From the NCBI GenBank assembly GCA_946480585.1, contig CAMLKQ010000052.1, forward strand, positions 1-10,813: a stretch of 10,813 nucleotides of DNA, read 5' to 3'. Made by a program: the position numbers and the translations under genes. The notes below the pieces were generated by a model. The model was not told where the DNA came from. It searched no databases and was given only the letters and a program-made list of their open reading frames with translations. Numbering within the stretch: the first letter of the stretch is position 1; every line of letters starts with the position of its first letter. This stretch comes from an uncultured Kangiella sp. (GTDB taxonomy: Bacteria > Pseudomonadota > Gammaproteobacteria > Enterobacterales > DSM-103792). Below are positions 1-6,289 of this stretch, piece by piece.

Positions 1-405
1 GAGACGAAACCGGTTGTTGAGAGCAAGCCGGCCGTTGCGGCGGCCAAACCGGTTGAAATTCCGCCGGCTATCTCGGCGCTGGATGTGCCAGCGGTGGATG
101 CGGTTATCGACCCGGACCTGTTGTTCGGTGATTACAAGCGGGAAGCCATGAAAGTCTTCCGTAAGAACCAGTTCTATCCGCCGAAAGCGTTCAAGGACAA
201 GTTGGTTGGCGAAGGCGTGGTACGTGCCACCGTCGACAAAAGCGGCAACATGCTGGCGGTCGAGGTGGTCGAGTCGACCGGCGAGCGTATGCTGGACCGC
301 GCGATGATCGACATGGTCACCAAGTCGATGCCGCTGCCGGAGCTGCCGCCGGAACTGCCGGAAGACAGCTACAACATCGATGTGCCGGTGCGCTTCACGC
401 TGTAA
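1..405 (+). CDS. Energy transducer TonB-like protein, C-terminal part (5' end outside window)
   Basis: The reading frame is open from base 1 and ends with TAA at 403-405, leaving the last 134 residues. The first ~30 residues are rich in Lys, Pro, Ala and Val (runs such as KPVVESKP), typical of the stretched periplasmic linker of TonB proteins. The last ~80 residues fit the TonB C-terminal fold: an FYPPKA segment, then GEGVVRATVDKSGNMLAVEVVEST, split here as GEGVVRATVDKSG and NMLAVEVVEST, then a helix with LDRAMIDMV and a final strand ending VPVRFTL. Such proteins carry inner-membrane proton-motive energy to outer-membrane receptors, or act in related envelope roles. The N-terminal membrane anchor is not in view, so a TonB-domain protein with another job is possible. 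A strong terminator follows directly. The large receptor at 7913-10399 is a possible client but is not in the same operon. Confidence 0.75.
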   Translation, partial: ETKPVVESKPAVAAAKPVEIPPAISALDVPAVDAVIDPDLLFGDYKREAMKVFRKNQFYPPKAFKDKLVGEGVVRATVDKSGNMLAVEVVESTGERMLDRAMIDMVTKSMPLPELPPELPEDSYNIDVPVRFTL

Positions 406-431
406 ACTGGCGCCGCAACCGAATAGCAAAG

Positions 432-455
432 CGGGGGCCATCGGCCCCCGTTTTT
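432..455 (+). terminator. Intrinsic terminator after the TonB-like gene
   Basis: A perfect 8-bp GC stem (CGGGGGCC at 432-439, GGCCCCCG at 443-450) closes an ATC loop and is followed by five T (451-455). It lies 27 bases after the TonB-like stop codon. The core GGGGCC-ATC-GGCCCC recurs in the terminator at 7867-7899. Confidence 0.9.
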
Positions 456-459
456 CATG

Positions 460-490
460 GGCTGTCGTCGCGACGGCCACATTTTTTTTT
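460..490 (+). promoter_or_regulatory. Palindrome and nine-T run directly before the CoA-binding gene
   Basis: A 10-bp self-complementary palindrome (CGTCGCGACG, 466-475), flanked by GGC (460-462) and GCC (476-478), can fold into a small hairpin. After CACA comes a run of nine T (482-490), and the GGAG ribosome site begins at the next base (491). This resembles a second, weaker terminator in tandem with the one at 432-455, or a U-rich leader. I saw no convincing -35/-10 pair between 406 and 490, so the promoter of the downstream operon is not located. Confidence 0.4.
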
Positions 491-500
491 GGAGACCTGC

Positions 501-869
501 ATGAGCAGCCAAACGGTGGTCATCGTCGGCGCCAGCAACAAGCCGGATCGCTATGCCAACAAAGCGCAGAAACTGCTGCGTCAGCATGGTCATACCGTGA
601 TTCCGGTGCACCCGCTACTCGCCGAAATTGACGGTGTGCCGGTGCAACCTTCGTTGGCGGCGATCACGCAACCGGTGGATACCGTGACCCTGTATGTCGG
701 GCCGGAACGCAGCGCGGTGATCGCCGATGCGTTGGTGGCGCTGAAGCCAAAGCGGGTGATCTTCAATCCGGGCTCGGAGTCGGCATTGCTCGAGCAGCGT
801 TTGCGCGCGGCCGGCATTCCGTTCGAAGCGGCCTGCACTCTGGTGCTGCTCAACACGGATCAGTTTTAA
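501..869 (+). CDS. Small CoA-binding (YccU-like, Rossmann-fold) protein
   Basis: This 122-residue protein consists of one CoA-binding domain of the YccU/succinyl-CoA-synthetase-alpha type. Visible marks are the N-terminal beta strand and nucleotide loop VVIVGASNKPDRYAN (residues 6-20), a central strand VDTVTLYVGPE (59-69), and IFNPGSE (87-93) followed by EACTLVLL near the C terminus (109-116). The ATG at 501 is chosen because GGAG (491-494) lies six bases upstream; an in-frame TTG at 489 overlaps that site and is unlikely. Members are presumed to bind CoA or acyl-CoA in the cytoplasm, but the physiological role is not established. The next gene starts two bases after the stop, so the two are probably cotranscribed. 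Length is typical of the short family members. Confidence 0.85.
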   Translation: MSSQTVVIVGASNKPDRYANKAQKLLRQHGHTVIPVHPLLAEIDGVPVQPSLAAITQPVDTVTLYVGPERSAVIADALVALKPKRVIFNPGSESALLEQRLRAAGIPFEAACTLVLLNTDQF

Positions 870-871
870 TC

Positions 872-1489
872 GTGTGGTGGTTGTGGATTGCTGCGATGCT
901 GTCGCTGCCAACGATGTTGGCCGGTCAGTATTCGCGTCAGCGCTGGTATCCGCTGCTGAAACCACTGCCGCTGTTGTTGCTGATCAGCGCGGTCGTGCAG
1001 GCGCCAGAATTCACCGGCAAAACGGCCGTGCTGCTGGCATTGGTGGGCGGCTGGTTCGGTGATGTCGCGTTGCTGTTTCGGCGTGGTTTTCTGCCGGGCT
1101 TGCTCGCCTTCCTGCTCGGCCATCTCGCGATGGCGGTCGCACTGTGGCAGCACGGTGCCAGCCTCAACGCTTGGCTCATCGGGCTGGTGTTGCTGGTGGC
1201 GCTGCTGATGCAGCGCGCGTTACGTCCGCCGGGTCGCTTGTTGAGTGTGGCCGTGCTGGTTTACGGCGCCGTGCTGGGATTGGTCGCCGTGCTCGCCATA
1301 CCGCTGTCGTTGCAGCAGCCGGATGCCTGGCCGCTGGCGCTCGCGGCCGGATTGTTTGTGCTCAGTGACAGCCTGCTTGGCTGGAACAAATTCCGCCGAC
1401 CGTTGCCGGCGGCGCAACTGTGGATACTCGGCAGTTATTTCGCGGCGCAATGCCTGTTTGTCTACAGCTTCCTGACGGTGATGGCATGA
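872..1489 (+). CDS. Lysoplasmalogenase-like membrane protein (YhhN/TMEM86 family)
   Basis: This is a 205-residue, very hydrophobic protein with about seven or eight membrane segments. It carries the conserved marks of the YhhN/TMEM86 family: KPLP at 30-33, WFGDVALLF at 61-69, GLLAFLLGH at 76-84, LFVLSDSLLGWNKF at 161-174 and YFAAQ at 189-193. Characterised relatives hydrolyse the vinyl-ether bond of lysoplasmalogens; in most bacteria the true substrate is unknown and a general lysolipid role is possible. The start is a GTG at 872 with no clear Shine-Dalgarno, two bases after the previous stop, so translation is probably coupled. An internal ATG at 896 is an alternative but would cut into the first hydrophobic helix. 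The stop overlaps the next start as ATGA (1486-1489). Confidence 0.85.
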   Translation: MWWLWIAAMLSLPTMLAGQYSRQRWYPLLKPLPLLLLISAVVQAPEFTGKTAVLLALVGGWFGDVALLFRRGFLPGLLAFLLGHLAMAVALWQHGASLNAWLIGLVLLVALLMQRALRPPGRLLSVAVLVYGAVLGLVAVLAIPLSLQQPDAWPLALAAGLFVLSDSLLGWNKFRRPLPAAQLWILGSYFAAQCLFVYSFLTVMA

Positions 1490-2388
1490 CCGACGCCTTG
1501 CTCACCCTGACCGAGGTCAGCTTCCGTTATCCGGGCGCAGCGCACGATGCGGTCCAGCAGGTGAGCCTGCAACCGCAGCCGGGCGAAGTGTTTGGTCTGC
1601 TGGGCCCCAATGGCGCCGGCAAGAGCACGCTGATGGCGCTGATCAGCGGCTTGTTGACCGCGCAATCCGGACACGTGGCGCGTCACGCCAAACGGTTTGC
1701 GCTGGTGCCGCAGGAGCTGGCGTTTTATCCGATGCTGAGCTGCCGCGAGAACCTGGAGTTCTTTGCCGGTGTGCAGGGCTTGCGCGGTGCTGTGCGGCGT
1801 CAGCGCGTGCAGCATTGCATTGAATTGGCGCAGCTGCAGGCGGCCGCCGATCAGCGCGCCGCACATTGTTCCGGTGGTCTGAAACGGCGACTCAATTTCG
1901 CCATCGGCATGCTGACCGATCCGGATCTGCTGTTGCTGGATGAACCGACGGTCGGTGTCGATCCCCAATCGCGGGCGCATTTGCTGGCGGCAGTGGCGAG
2001 CTTGCGCCAGCAAGGCAAAACGCTGATCTACACCTCGCATTACATGGAAGAAGTGCAGGCGCTGTGTGATCGGCTCGCCATCATCGATCATGGCCGCGTC
2101 TTGGTGCAGGGGCGGCTCGATGCCTTGCTGACGGAAGCGACACCGGTGCTGCGCGTGCGATTTGCCGCACTACCCGTTGATACCGCATGGCAGCAACTGC
2201 CGATCGGTTTTACCGCATTGCCGATCGAAGGCCAGGATCACCGCTTTGGCAAAACCGACGACCAGCACTGGTCAACACTGCTGGCGCATTTCGAGCGTCA
2301 CGGTCTGCACTGCCAGCAACTGCAATACGGCCACCGTCATCTCGAAGATCTGTTCCTGCAACTGACCCACCGCACGCTGCGCGACTGA
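1486..2388 (+). CDS. ABC transporter ATP-binding protein (ABC-2 type exporter)
   Basis: This 300-residue cytoplasmic ATPase powers the permease encoded next to it. All nucleotide-binding motifs are visible: Walker A GPNGAGKST (40-48), Q-loop VPQE (Q76), signature CSGGLKRRL (128-136), Walker B LLLLDEP (148-154), D-loop GVDP (157-160) and the switch histidine in TSHYMEE (H185). The first signature residue is Cys rather than the usual Leu, Tyr or Phe; SGG is intact, so activity is expected. Residues ~215-300 form a C-terminal extension of the DrrA/CcmA-like drug and lipid exporter class. The start at 1486 gives an ATGA overlap with the lysoplasmalogenase stop; a longer in-frame start inside that gene has no support. 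The substrate cannot be read from the sequence; the adjacent convergent lipid operon is a candidate source. Confidence 0.93.
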   Translation: MTDALLTLTEVSFRYPGAAHDAVQQVSLQPQPGEVFGLLGPNGAGKSTLMALISGLLTAQSGHVARHAKRFALVPQELAFYPMLSCRENLEFFAGVQGLRGAVRRQRVQHCIELAQLQAAADQRAAHCSGGLKRRLNFAIGMLTDPDLLLLDEPTVGVDPQSRAHLLAAVASLRQQGKTLIYTSHYMEEVQALCDRLAIIDHGRVLVQGRLDALLTEATPVLRVRFAALPVDTAWQQLPIGFTALPIEGQDHRFGKTDDQHWSTLLAHFERHGLHCQQLQYGHRHLEDLFLQLTHRTLRD

Positions 2389-2396
2389 GATAAAAA

Positions 2397-3623
2397 ATGA
2401 ACGCGATGCCGAAAGCAGCCTATCTGAAAACCATCGCGATGCTCGCCGGCAAGGAGCTGCGCGCGCTGCGGCGCGACTGGCACGGCTTGCTCGTGTTGTT
2501 CGCAATGCCGGCCGTGTTCATTCTGGTCATGTCGCTGGCGCTGCGTGACACGTTTCAACCGCCAACGCTGGAGCTCGGTGTGCCCTTGCTGCTGGACGAA
2601 GCGCAGACCGACGCCAGCCGGGAATTTCTGCGTGCGTGGCAGAAAATGCCGCTGCAAACCGGGCAGAACAACACCGCGTTGTCGCTGCTCCATGACCGTG
2701 GCGGGCTTGAACAGGCGCTGCGTCAGCGCGCGGCATTGTGGGCGATTGTGGTGACGCCGGCGTTTGCGGCCGATACGTCTGCGGTCAACACGTCGGCAAC
2801 CGCGAGCGCAGTGGTCGAGGTGCTCGCTGAACCCGGGTTGCCGATGGCCGCCCTGGCGGCAGCGCAAGCGCAAGTGGAGCGCGAACTGGCGCTGGCACGT
2901 GCCCGTCAGTTGTTTGCCTCGCAGCCAGTGCTGGCGATGCAATTGGAGCAGTTGCCCGAAGTCAGCGCGCGTCATGTCGCCGGTGAGCGGGGGCAGGCCG
3001 CATTGACTGCCACCCAGCAAAGCGTGCCGGCCTGGCTGACCTTTGCAATGTTCTTTGTCGTGATCCCGTTGTCGACGATTGTGATTGCCGAGCGCTCCCA
3101 CGGCACCTTGATGCGGCTCGCAACCATGCGGATCTCACCGATGCAATTGCTGCTTGGGAAATTGTTGCCGTTCTATGGCATCAACCTGATCCAGACTGCG
3201 TTGATGCTGCTGGTTGGCCGGTTTGTCGTGCCGGCACTCGGCGGCGATGCCTTGCAGCTGCAGGTCCATCCGGTCGCGCTGTGGCTGATCGCCAGCGCAG
3301 TCAGTTTTGCTGCGCTTGGCTTTGGTTTGCTCATCGCGAGCTATGCCAAGAGCATCGAGCAGGCGACCACGATCGGCGGAGTCAGCAATATTCTGTTCGC
3401 CGCATGTGGCGGCATCATGGTGCCGGCGCTGGTGATGCCACCGTTCATGCGCGAGTTGGCGCACTACTCGCCGATGAACTGGGGCCTGGAAGGATTTCTG
3501 ACGGTATTCTTGCGCGGCGGCGACAGCACTGCCGTGTTGCCGTATGTTGGCTTGCTGCTGGCGCTCTGCGCTGGCTGTTTGCTGATTGCCAGTCGGGTGC
3601 TGGCGAAAGCGATGCGGGGCTAA
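2397..3623 (+). CDS. ABC-2 type transporter permease
   Basis: This 408-residue inner-membrane protein has ABC-2 exporter topology. One N-terminal membrane helix (~30-49) follows a cytoplasmic stretch, KELRALRRDW. A large extracytoplasmic domain (~50-210) follows, then about five C-terminal helices (~212-231, 255-280, 292-316, 323-347, 378-400). The family hallmark between helices two and three is present: ERSHGTLMRLATMRIS (232-247) then GKLLPFY (254-260), the cytoplasmic coupling region that contacts the ATPase. It also has a conserved YSPMNWGLEGF segment (357-367). The gene begins eight bases after the ATPase stop and no strong ribosome site is visible (GAG in GACTGAGATAAAAA), so coupling is likely. 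An ATG three codons later (2406) is an alternative start. It resembles YhbS/DrrB-like half-permeases that export lipids or drugs; the cargo is unknown. Confidence 0.92.
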   Translation: MNAMPKAAYLKTIAMLAGKELRALRRDWHGLLVLFAMPAVFILVMSLALRDTFQPPTLELGVPLLLDEAQTDASREFLRAWQKMPLQTGQNNTALSLLHDRGGLEQALRQRAALWAIVVTPAFAADTSAVNTSATASAVVEVLAEPGLPMAALAAAQAQVERELALARARQLFASQPVLAMQLEQLPEVSARHVAGERGQAALTATQQSVPAWLTFAMFFVVIPLSTIVIAERSHGTLMRLATMRISPMQLLLGKLLPFYGINLIQTALMLLVGRFVVPALGGDALQLQVHPVALWLIASAVSFAALGFGLLIASYAKSIEQATTIGGVSNILFAACGGIMVPALVMPPFMRELAHYSPMNWGLEGFLTVFLRGGDSTAVLPYVGLLLALCAGCLLIASRVLAKAMRG

Positions 3624-3700
3624 CGTATGTCCGTAGGGTGCAATTCATTGCACCTGTTACTGATGACGAACATCGGCTGCAATGAACTGGCCCCGACAGG
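3624..3700. repeat. Convergent gap with nested inverted repeats
   Basis: The gap between the permease stop and the stop of the BtrH-like gene is dominated by dyads. GGTGCAAT (3637-3644) and ATTGCACC (3647-3654) form a perfect 8-bp inverted repeat in the setting GTAGGGTGCAAT. A second arm, TGCAATGAA (3678-3686), is a 9-base reverse complement of TTCATTGCA (3644-3652). ACCTGT (3652-3657) is mirrored by ACAGGT (3696-3701). There is no T-run on either strand, so a classic intrinsic terminator is not supported, although the hairpin could stop or protect both convergent transcripts. The GTAGGGTG...CACC form resembles short intergenic palindromes dispersed in many proteobacterial genomes; this is from memory and unverified. 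Confidence 0.6.
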
Positions 3701-4750
3701 TTATTTGACCAGCTGCAGCAGCTCGCGGAAGAACACAGTTTCCTGATCGGCCAGCTTCAGCAAATGCTGTTGCAGCAGCGGCAGATCCACCGGCATCCGG
3801 CCCTTGTTCATGCGAGCCGCTGCCAGCGCGAATTCGCGCCAATCATCACCAATCTGGGTCAGTGTTTTGGCGTGCGCGACCAGCCGTTCGTCACCGAGCA
3901 GCTGGCCTGCCTGCTGCAAAAATGCCGCATACAAGAACCGAAAACCAGCGCCGCCGGTGCCAATCTCTTCCTGCATCCGGACAACATGGCCGACATAGCG
4001 GCGGACATAATCGGTCGGGTATTTGGCGGTCAGCTTTGGTAACCGATTGCCGAGGAAACGGATGCCGCGGGCTCCAATGAACGGCGCCGGTGTGTGCAGC
4101 ATGATCCGGCAGGTGCGAATCATGGCCTTGCGCAGCAAGGGTTTCAGATCGGGCGGCGCGACCGGGCCATCGAGGTAATACAGCAAGCCTTTCGGCGCCA
4201 GCACACCGCGAACAAAGCGGGCTTTTTGCAGATCAGCGCTGGCGCAGCGCTTGACCTGTTCGAATACCGGATCGCTGATCAGGTAGTCGTCGCCGTCCTT
4301 GCCGTACACCAGTAGGTTGTGGGCGTTGAAGTGAAAACGCATGGCCGGCGGAAAGTAAGGCAGGAAATACACCGAGGTTTGCAGGCCGACCAGTTTGCCT
4401 TGTGCCAACAGCTCGTCGAGCCGCTGCTGGCCCTTTTCGGCATTGCGAAACGTTTCGAACTTGAACGGCAATTTCAGCAAGCGCTGCAGCGATTTGATCA
4501 GGAAGCGTGGCGGCATCCGGTAGGCGATCAGCGGCAGCTGGTTGATCTTGATGAACGGCAGATAGGCGAATGACAGACCGCTGGCGAGGCCAAAGGCCAT
4601 TGCTTCGGTCATGGCTAAGCCTTTCGCGCGCAGCATGGCCGACAGCACGCCACTTTCGCAGTGGGCATATTGCTGATGTTCAAACGCGCTGGAGGTGTCG
4701 GCGTGTGCCGTGACCGGCTCGGTCATCATCGAATGTTCCTGATCGGTCAT
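3701..4750 (-). CDS. BtrH-like protein (BtrH N-terminal domain plus DUF4872-like C-terminal part)
   Basis: This 349-residue protein lacks a signal peptide. Its N-terminal half matches the BtrH N-terminal domain, a papain/C39-like fold: HCESG (30-34, Cys31 as nucleophile candidate), LTEAMAFGLASGLSF-like helix (47-61), AHNLLVYG (143-150, His144) and ISDP (158-161, Asp160). These form a plausible Cys-His-Asp catalytic set. The C-terminal half (~200-349) has EEIGTGGAGFRFLYAAFL (261-278), typical of the DUF4872 region found joined to this domain. BtrH itself moves an acyl group from an acyl carrier protein to the amine of an aminoglycoside in butirosin synthesis. Here, as the last gene of the darA-darB operon, a thioester-handling acyltransfer or release role is inferred. 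The start overlaps the upstream stop as ATGA (4747-4750). A peptidase role is less likely. Confidence 0.75.
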   Translation of the reverse strand: MTDQEHSMMTEPVTAHADTSSAFEHQQYAHCESGVLSAMLRAKGLAMTEAMAFGLASGLSFAYLPFIKINQLPLIAYRMPPRFLIKSLQRLLKLPFKFETFRNAEKGQQRLDELLAQGKLVGLQTSVYFLPYFPPAMRFHFNAHNLLVYGKDGDDYLISDPVFEQVKRCASADLQKARFVRGVLAPKGLLYYLDGPVAPPDLKPLLRKAMIRTCRIMLHTPAPFIGARGIRFLGNRLPKLTAKYPTDYVRRYVGHVVRMQEEIGTGGAGFRFLYAAFLQQAGQLLGDERLVAHAKTLTQIGDDWREFALAAARMNKGRMPVDLPLLQQHLLKLADQETVFFRELLQLVK

Positions 4751-5142
4751 GGCAGGGTTTTCAGGCGAAGGACATCAATGCCGAGCGCGTCGGCGTGGCG
4801 TTGCAGCAGCGCGTCCGACAGTCGCGGAAAAATATCGGGCCTGAGGTGACGGCGCACCCGCCATTGCCAAAATCCGGTGGCCTGCGCCAGTGTCGGGACG
4901 TCCATGCGCTGTTGGTACATCCAGAATTCCAGCGGCGAACTCTGGCCCTGTTCGACCCGCTGCCGGGCTTGCTGGGCCTGTTCGGCAAACCACTCGCCGG
5001 CATCCAGGGTCGGACCGAAATCGACTTCCGAGCCGCCGGTTTTGACCATCACGTACTCGCCATCCGCATTGACGGCGTAAACGGCTTTGCGCTCGTGCTG
5101 GAACACCGGGTTGGTTTCCTGCGGCACTTCGTCAGCGCGCAT
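4747..5142 (-). CDS. Uncharacterised 131-residue protein with possible helix-turn-helix
   Basis: I do not recognise a named family. The protein is cytoplasmic by appearance, with no signal or membrane segment. Residues ~14-45 look like beta strands (KAVYAVNADGEYVMVKTGGS). Residues ~48-80 are helical (WFAEQAQQARQRVEQG), and ~81-125 run MDVPTLAQATGFWQWRVRRHL ... LLQRHADALGID, split here at residue ~101. That last part has the spacing of an XRE/Cro-like helix-turn-helix, with LAQATGF as the turn and ADALGI as the closing helix. It could be a small operon regulator or a protein partner of the enzymes. The ATG lies one base after the darB stop, and the stop overlaps the BtrH-like start as ATGA, so expression is tightly coupled to the biosynthetic genes. 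Coding status is secure from the context and the lack of gaps; the function is open. Confidence 0.75.
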   Translation of the reverse strand: MRADEVPQETNPVFQHERKAVYAVNADGEYVMVKTGGSEVDFGPTLDAGEWFAEQAQQARQRVEQGQSSPLEFWMYQQRMDVPTLAQATGFWQWRVRRHLRPDIFPRLSDALLQRHADALGIDVLRLKTLP

Positions 5143-5143
5143 G

Positions 5144-6289
5144 TCACACCACCGTCAGGTGAATGAACGCACTGGAGAAGCGGCCGCTTTCCGGTACGAA
5201 ACAGAGCAGCGTCTGACCGGGCAGCAGCCGATCCTGATTGAATAATTCTTCCAGCATCAGATAGATCGATGCCGAGCCGGTGTTGCCGCGCTCAACCAGA
5301 TTGGTGAACCAGCGTTCGCCCGGAATGGCGAAGTCGATGGCTTGCAGCGCGTCATGTATCGGCTGTTTGAAATAGTGCGAGGACATGTGCGGCAGGAACC
5401 AGTCAACGGCTTCAGCACGCAACTGGCGCTTCTGGATCAGCTCCTGCAGCGGTTTGACCAGACAGTATTCCACCACGTGGGCATTCAGCAGTTTGACGTC
5501 CTGCTTCAATGCCAGCACCGACCGCTGGCCAACTTCGTCGTGACTGAAATGATGCCAGCCAATCAGTTGACCCTGCGCATCGCGCTCCGCACCGCGGTAC
5601 ATGCAGGCGGGCAACTCGTGAGCATACGAGAATACGTCGATCCAATCGATGCGCAGGCTCCTGCCATCGGTATTGGGATGATTTTGCAGCAGCATCGCGC
5701 CGGCACCATCGGACAGCATCCAGCGCAGAAAATCTTTTTCAAACGCCAACTCCGGGCGTTCTTCGAGTGCCTGCAACTGCTGCTCGGTCTCGGCGGCATA
5801 CTGCTGTGCCCGCAAGCCAATTGACGCCGTCTCGGAGCCGGTGGCTACCGCGTTGCGTGCCTGACCACTGAGCACGTTAAGCCAAGCGTATTTCAGCGCC
5901 GTGGTGCCGGCCAGACAAATGCCGGCGGTGGCAACAGCTTCACACGGTGGAATGCCGAGTTCACCGTGCACCATTACCGCATGATTGGGCAGCAGCTGGT
6001 CCGGATTGGAGGTGCCGGTGGCGAGGCAATCGATCTGATCGAGGGCAAAATCGCTGTCGGCGAGTTTGCGGATGGCTTGCGCCGTCAGTTGGGCGTTGTT
6101 GTAGCGCGGCTCGCCGGTTTTCGGGTCGAGCACGTAATGGCGTTTGCGGATGCCATTGTTGCGCAGGATCAGCCGGCGCGAGCGCGATGGTCGTTCACCG
6201 ACCATGCCAAGCACCGCTTCCATTTCATCATTGCCGACCGGGTCGTTCGGCAAATACGCACTGATGCGGTTGATATAGACGGCGTTCAT
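5144..6289 (-). CDS. darB: DarB-like KAS III-type ketosynthase (dialkylresorcinol/cyclohexanedione synthesis)
   Basis: This 381-residue thiolase-fold enzyme starts MNAVYINRISAYLPNDPV, with the SRRLILRNNGI segment (37-47) that marks DarB-type enzymes rather than housekeeping FabH, which is shorter (about 317 residues). The catalytic triad is intact: Cys125 in TAGICLAGTTAL, His301 in WFLPHMSSHYF and Asn336 in RGNTGSAS. In characterised dialkylresorcinol pathways DarB joins two fatty-acid-derived precursors head to head to give a 2,5-dialkylcyclohexane-1,3-dione. The gene overlaps the darA stop as ATGA (6286-6289) and ends one base before the next gene. Inserts at ~160-190 and ~220-270 account for the extra length. 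The carrier protein it would use is not encoded in the window. Confidence 0.87.
   Translation of the reverse strand: MNAVYINRISAYLPNDPVGNDEMEAVLGMVGERPSRSRRLILRNNGIRKRHYVLDPKTGEPRYNNAQLTAQAIRKLADSDFALDQIDCLATGTSNPDQLLPNHAVMVHGELGIPPCEAVATAGICLAGTTALKYAWLNVLSGQARNAVATGSETASIGLRAQQYAAETEQQLQALEERPELAFEKDFLRWMLSDGAGAMLLQNHPNTDGRSLRIDWIDVFSYAHELPACMYRGAERDAQGQLIGWHHFSHDEVGQRSVLALKQDVKLLNAHVVEYCLVKPLQELIQKRQLRAEAVDWFLPHMSSHYFKQPIHDALQAIDFAIPGERWFTNLVERGNTGSASIYLMLEELFNQDRLLPGQTLLCFVPESGRFSSAFIHLTVV

Noticed and set aside
2337..3101. A 254-codon open frame on the minus strand opposite the ABC permease
   Set aside because: The product is a low-complexity Arg/Gln/His-rich antisense shadow; the plus strand has a recognisable permease with the expected helices.
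3701..4750. Bacteriocin-processing C39 peptidase
   Set aside because: The Cys-His-Asp set is similar, but the HCESG form, the DUF4872-like C-terminal half, the lack of transporter fusion and the darAB context fit the BtrH family better.
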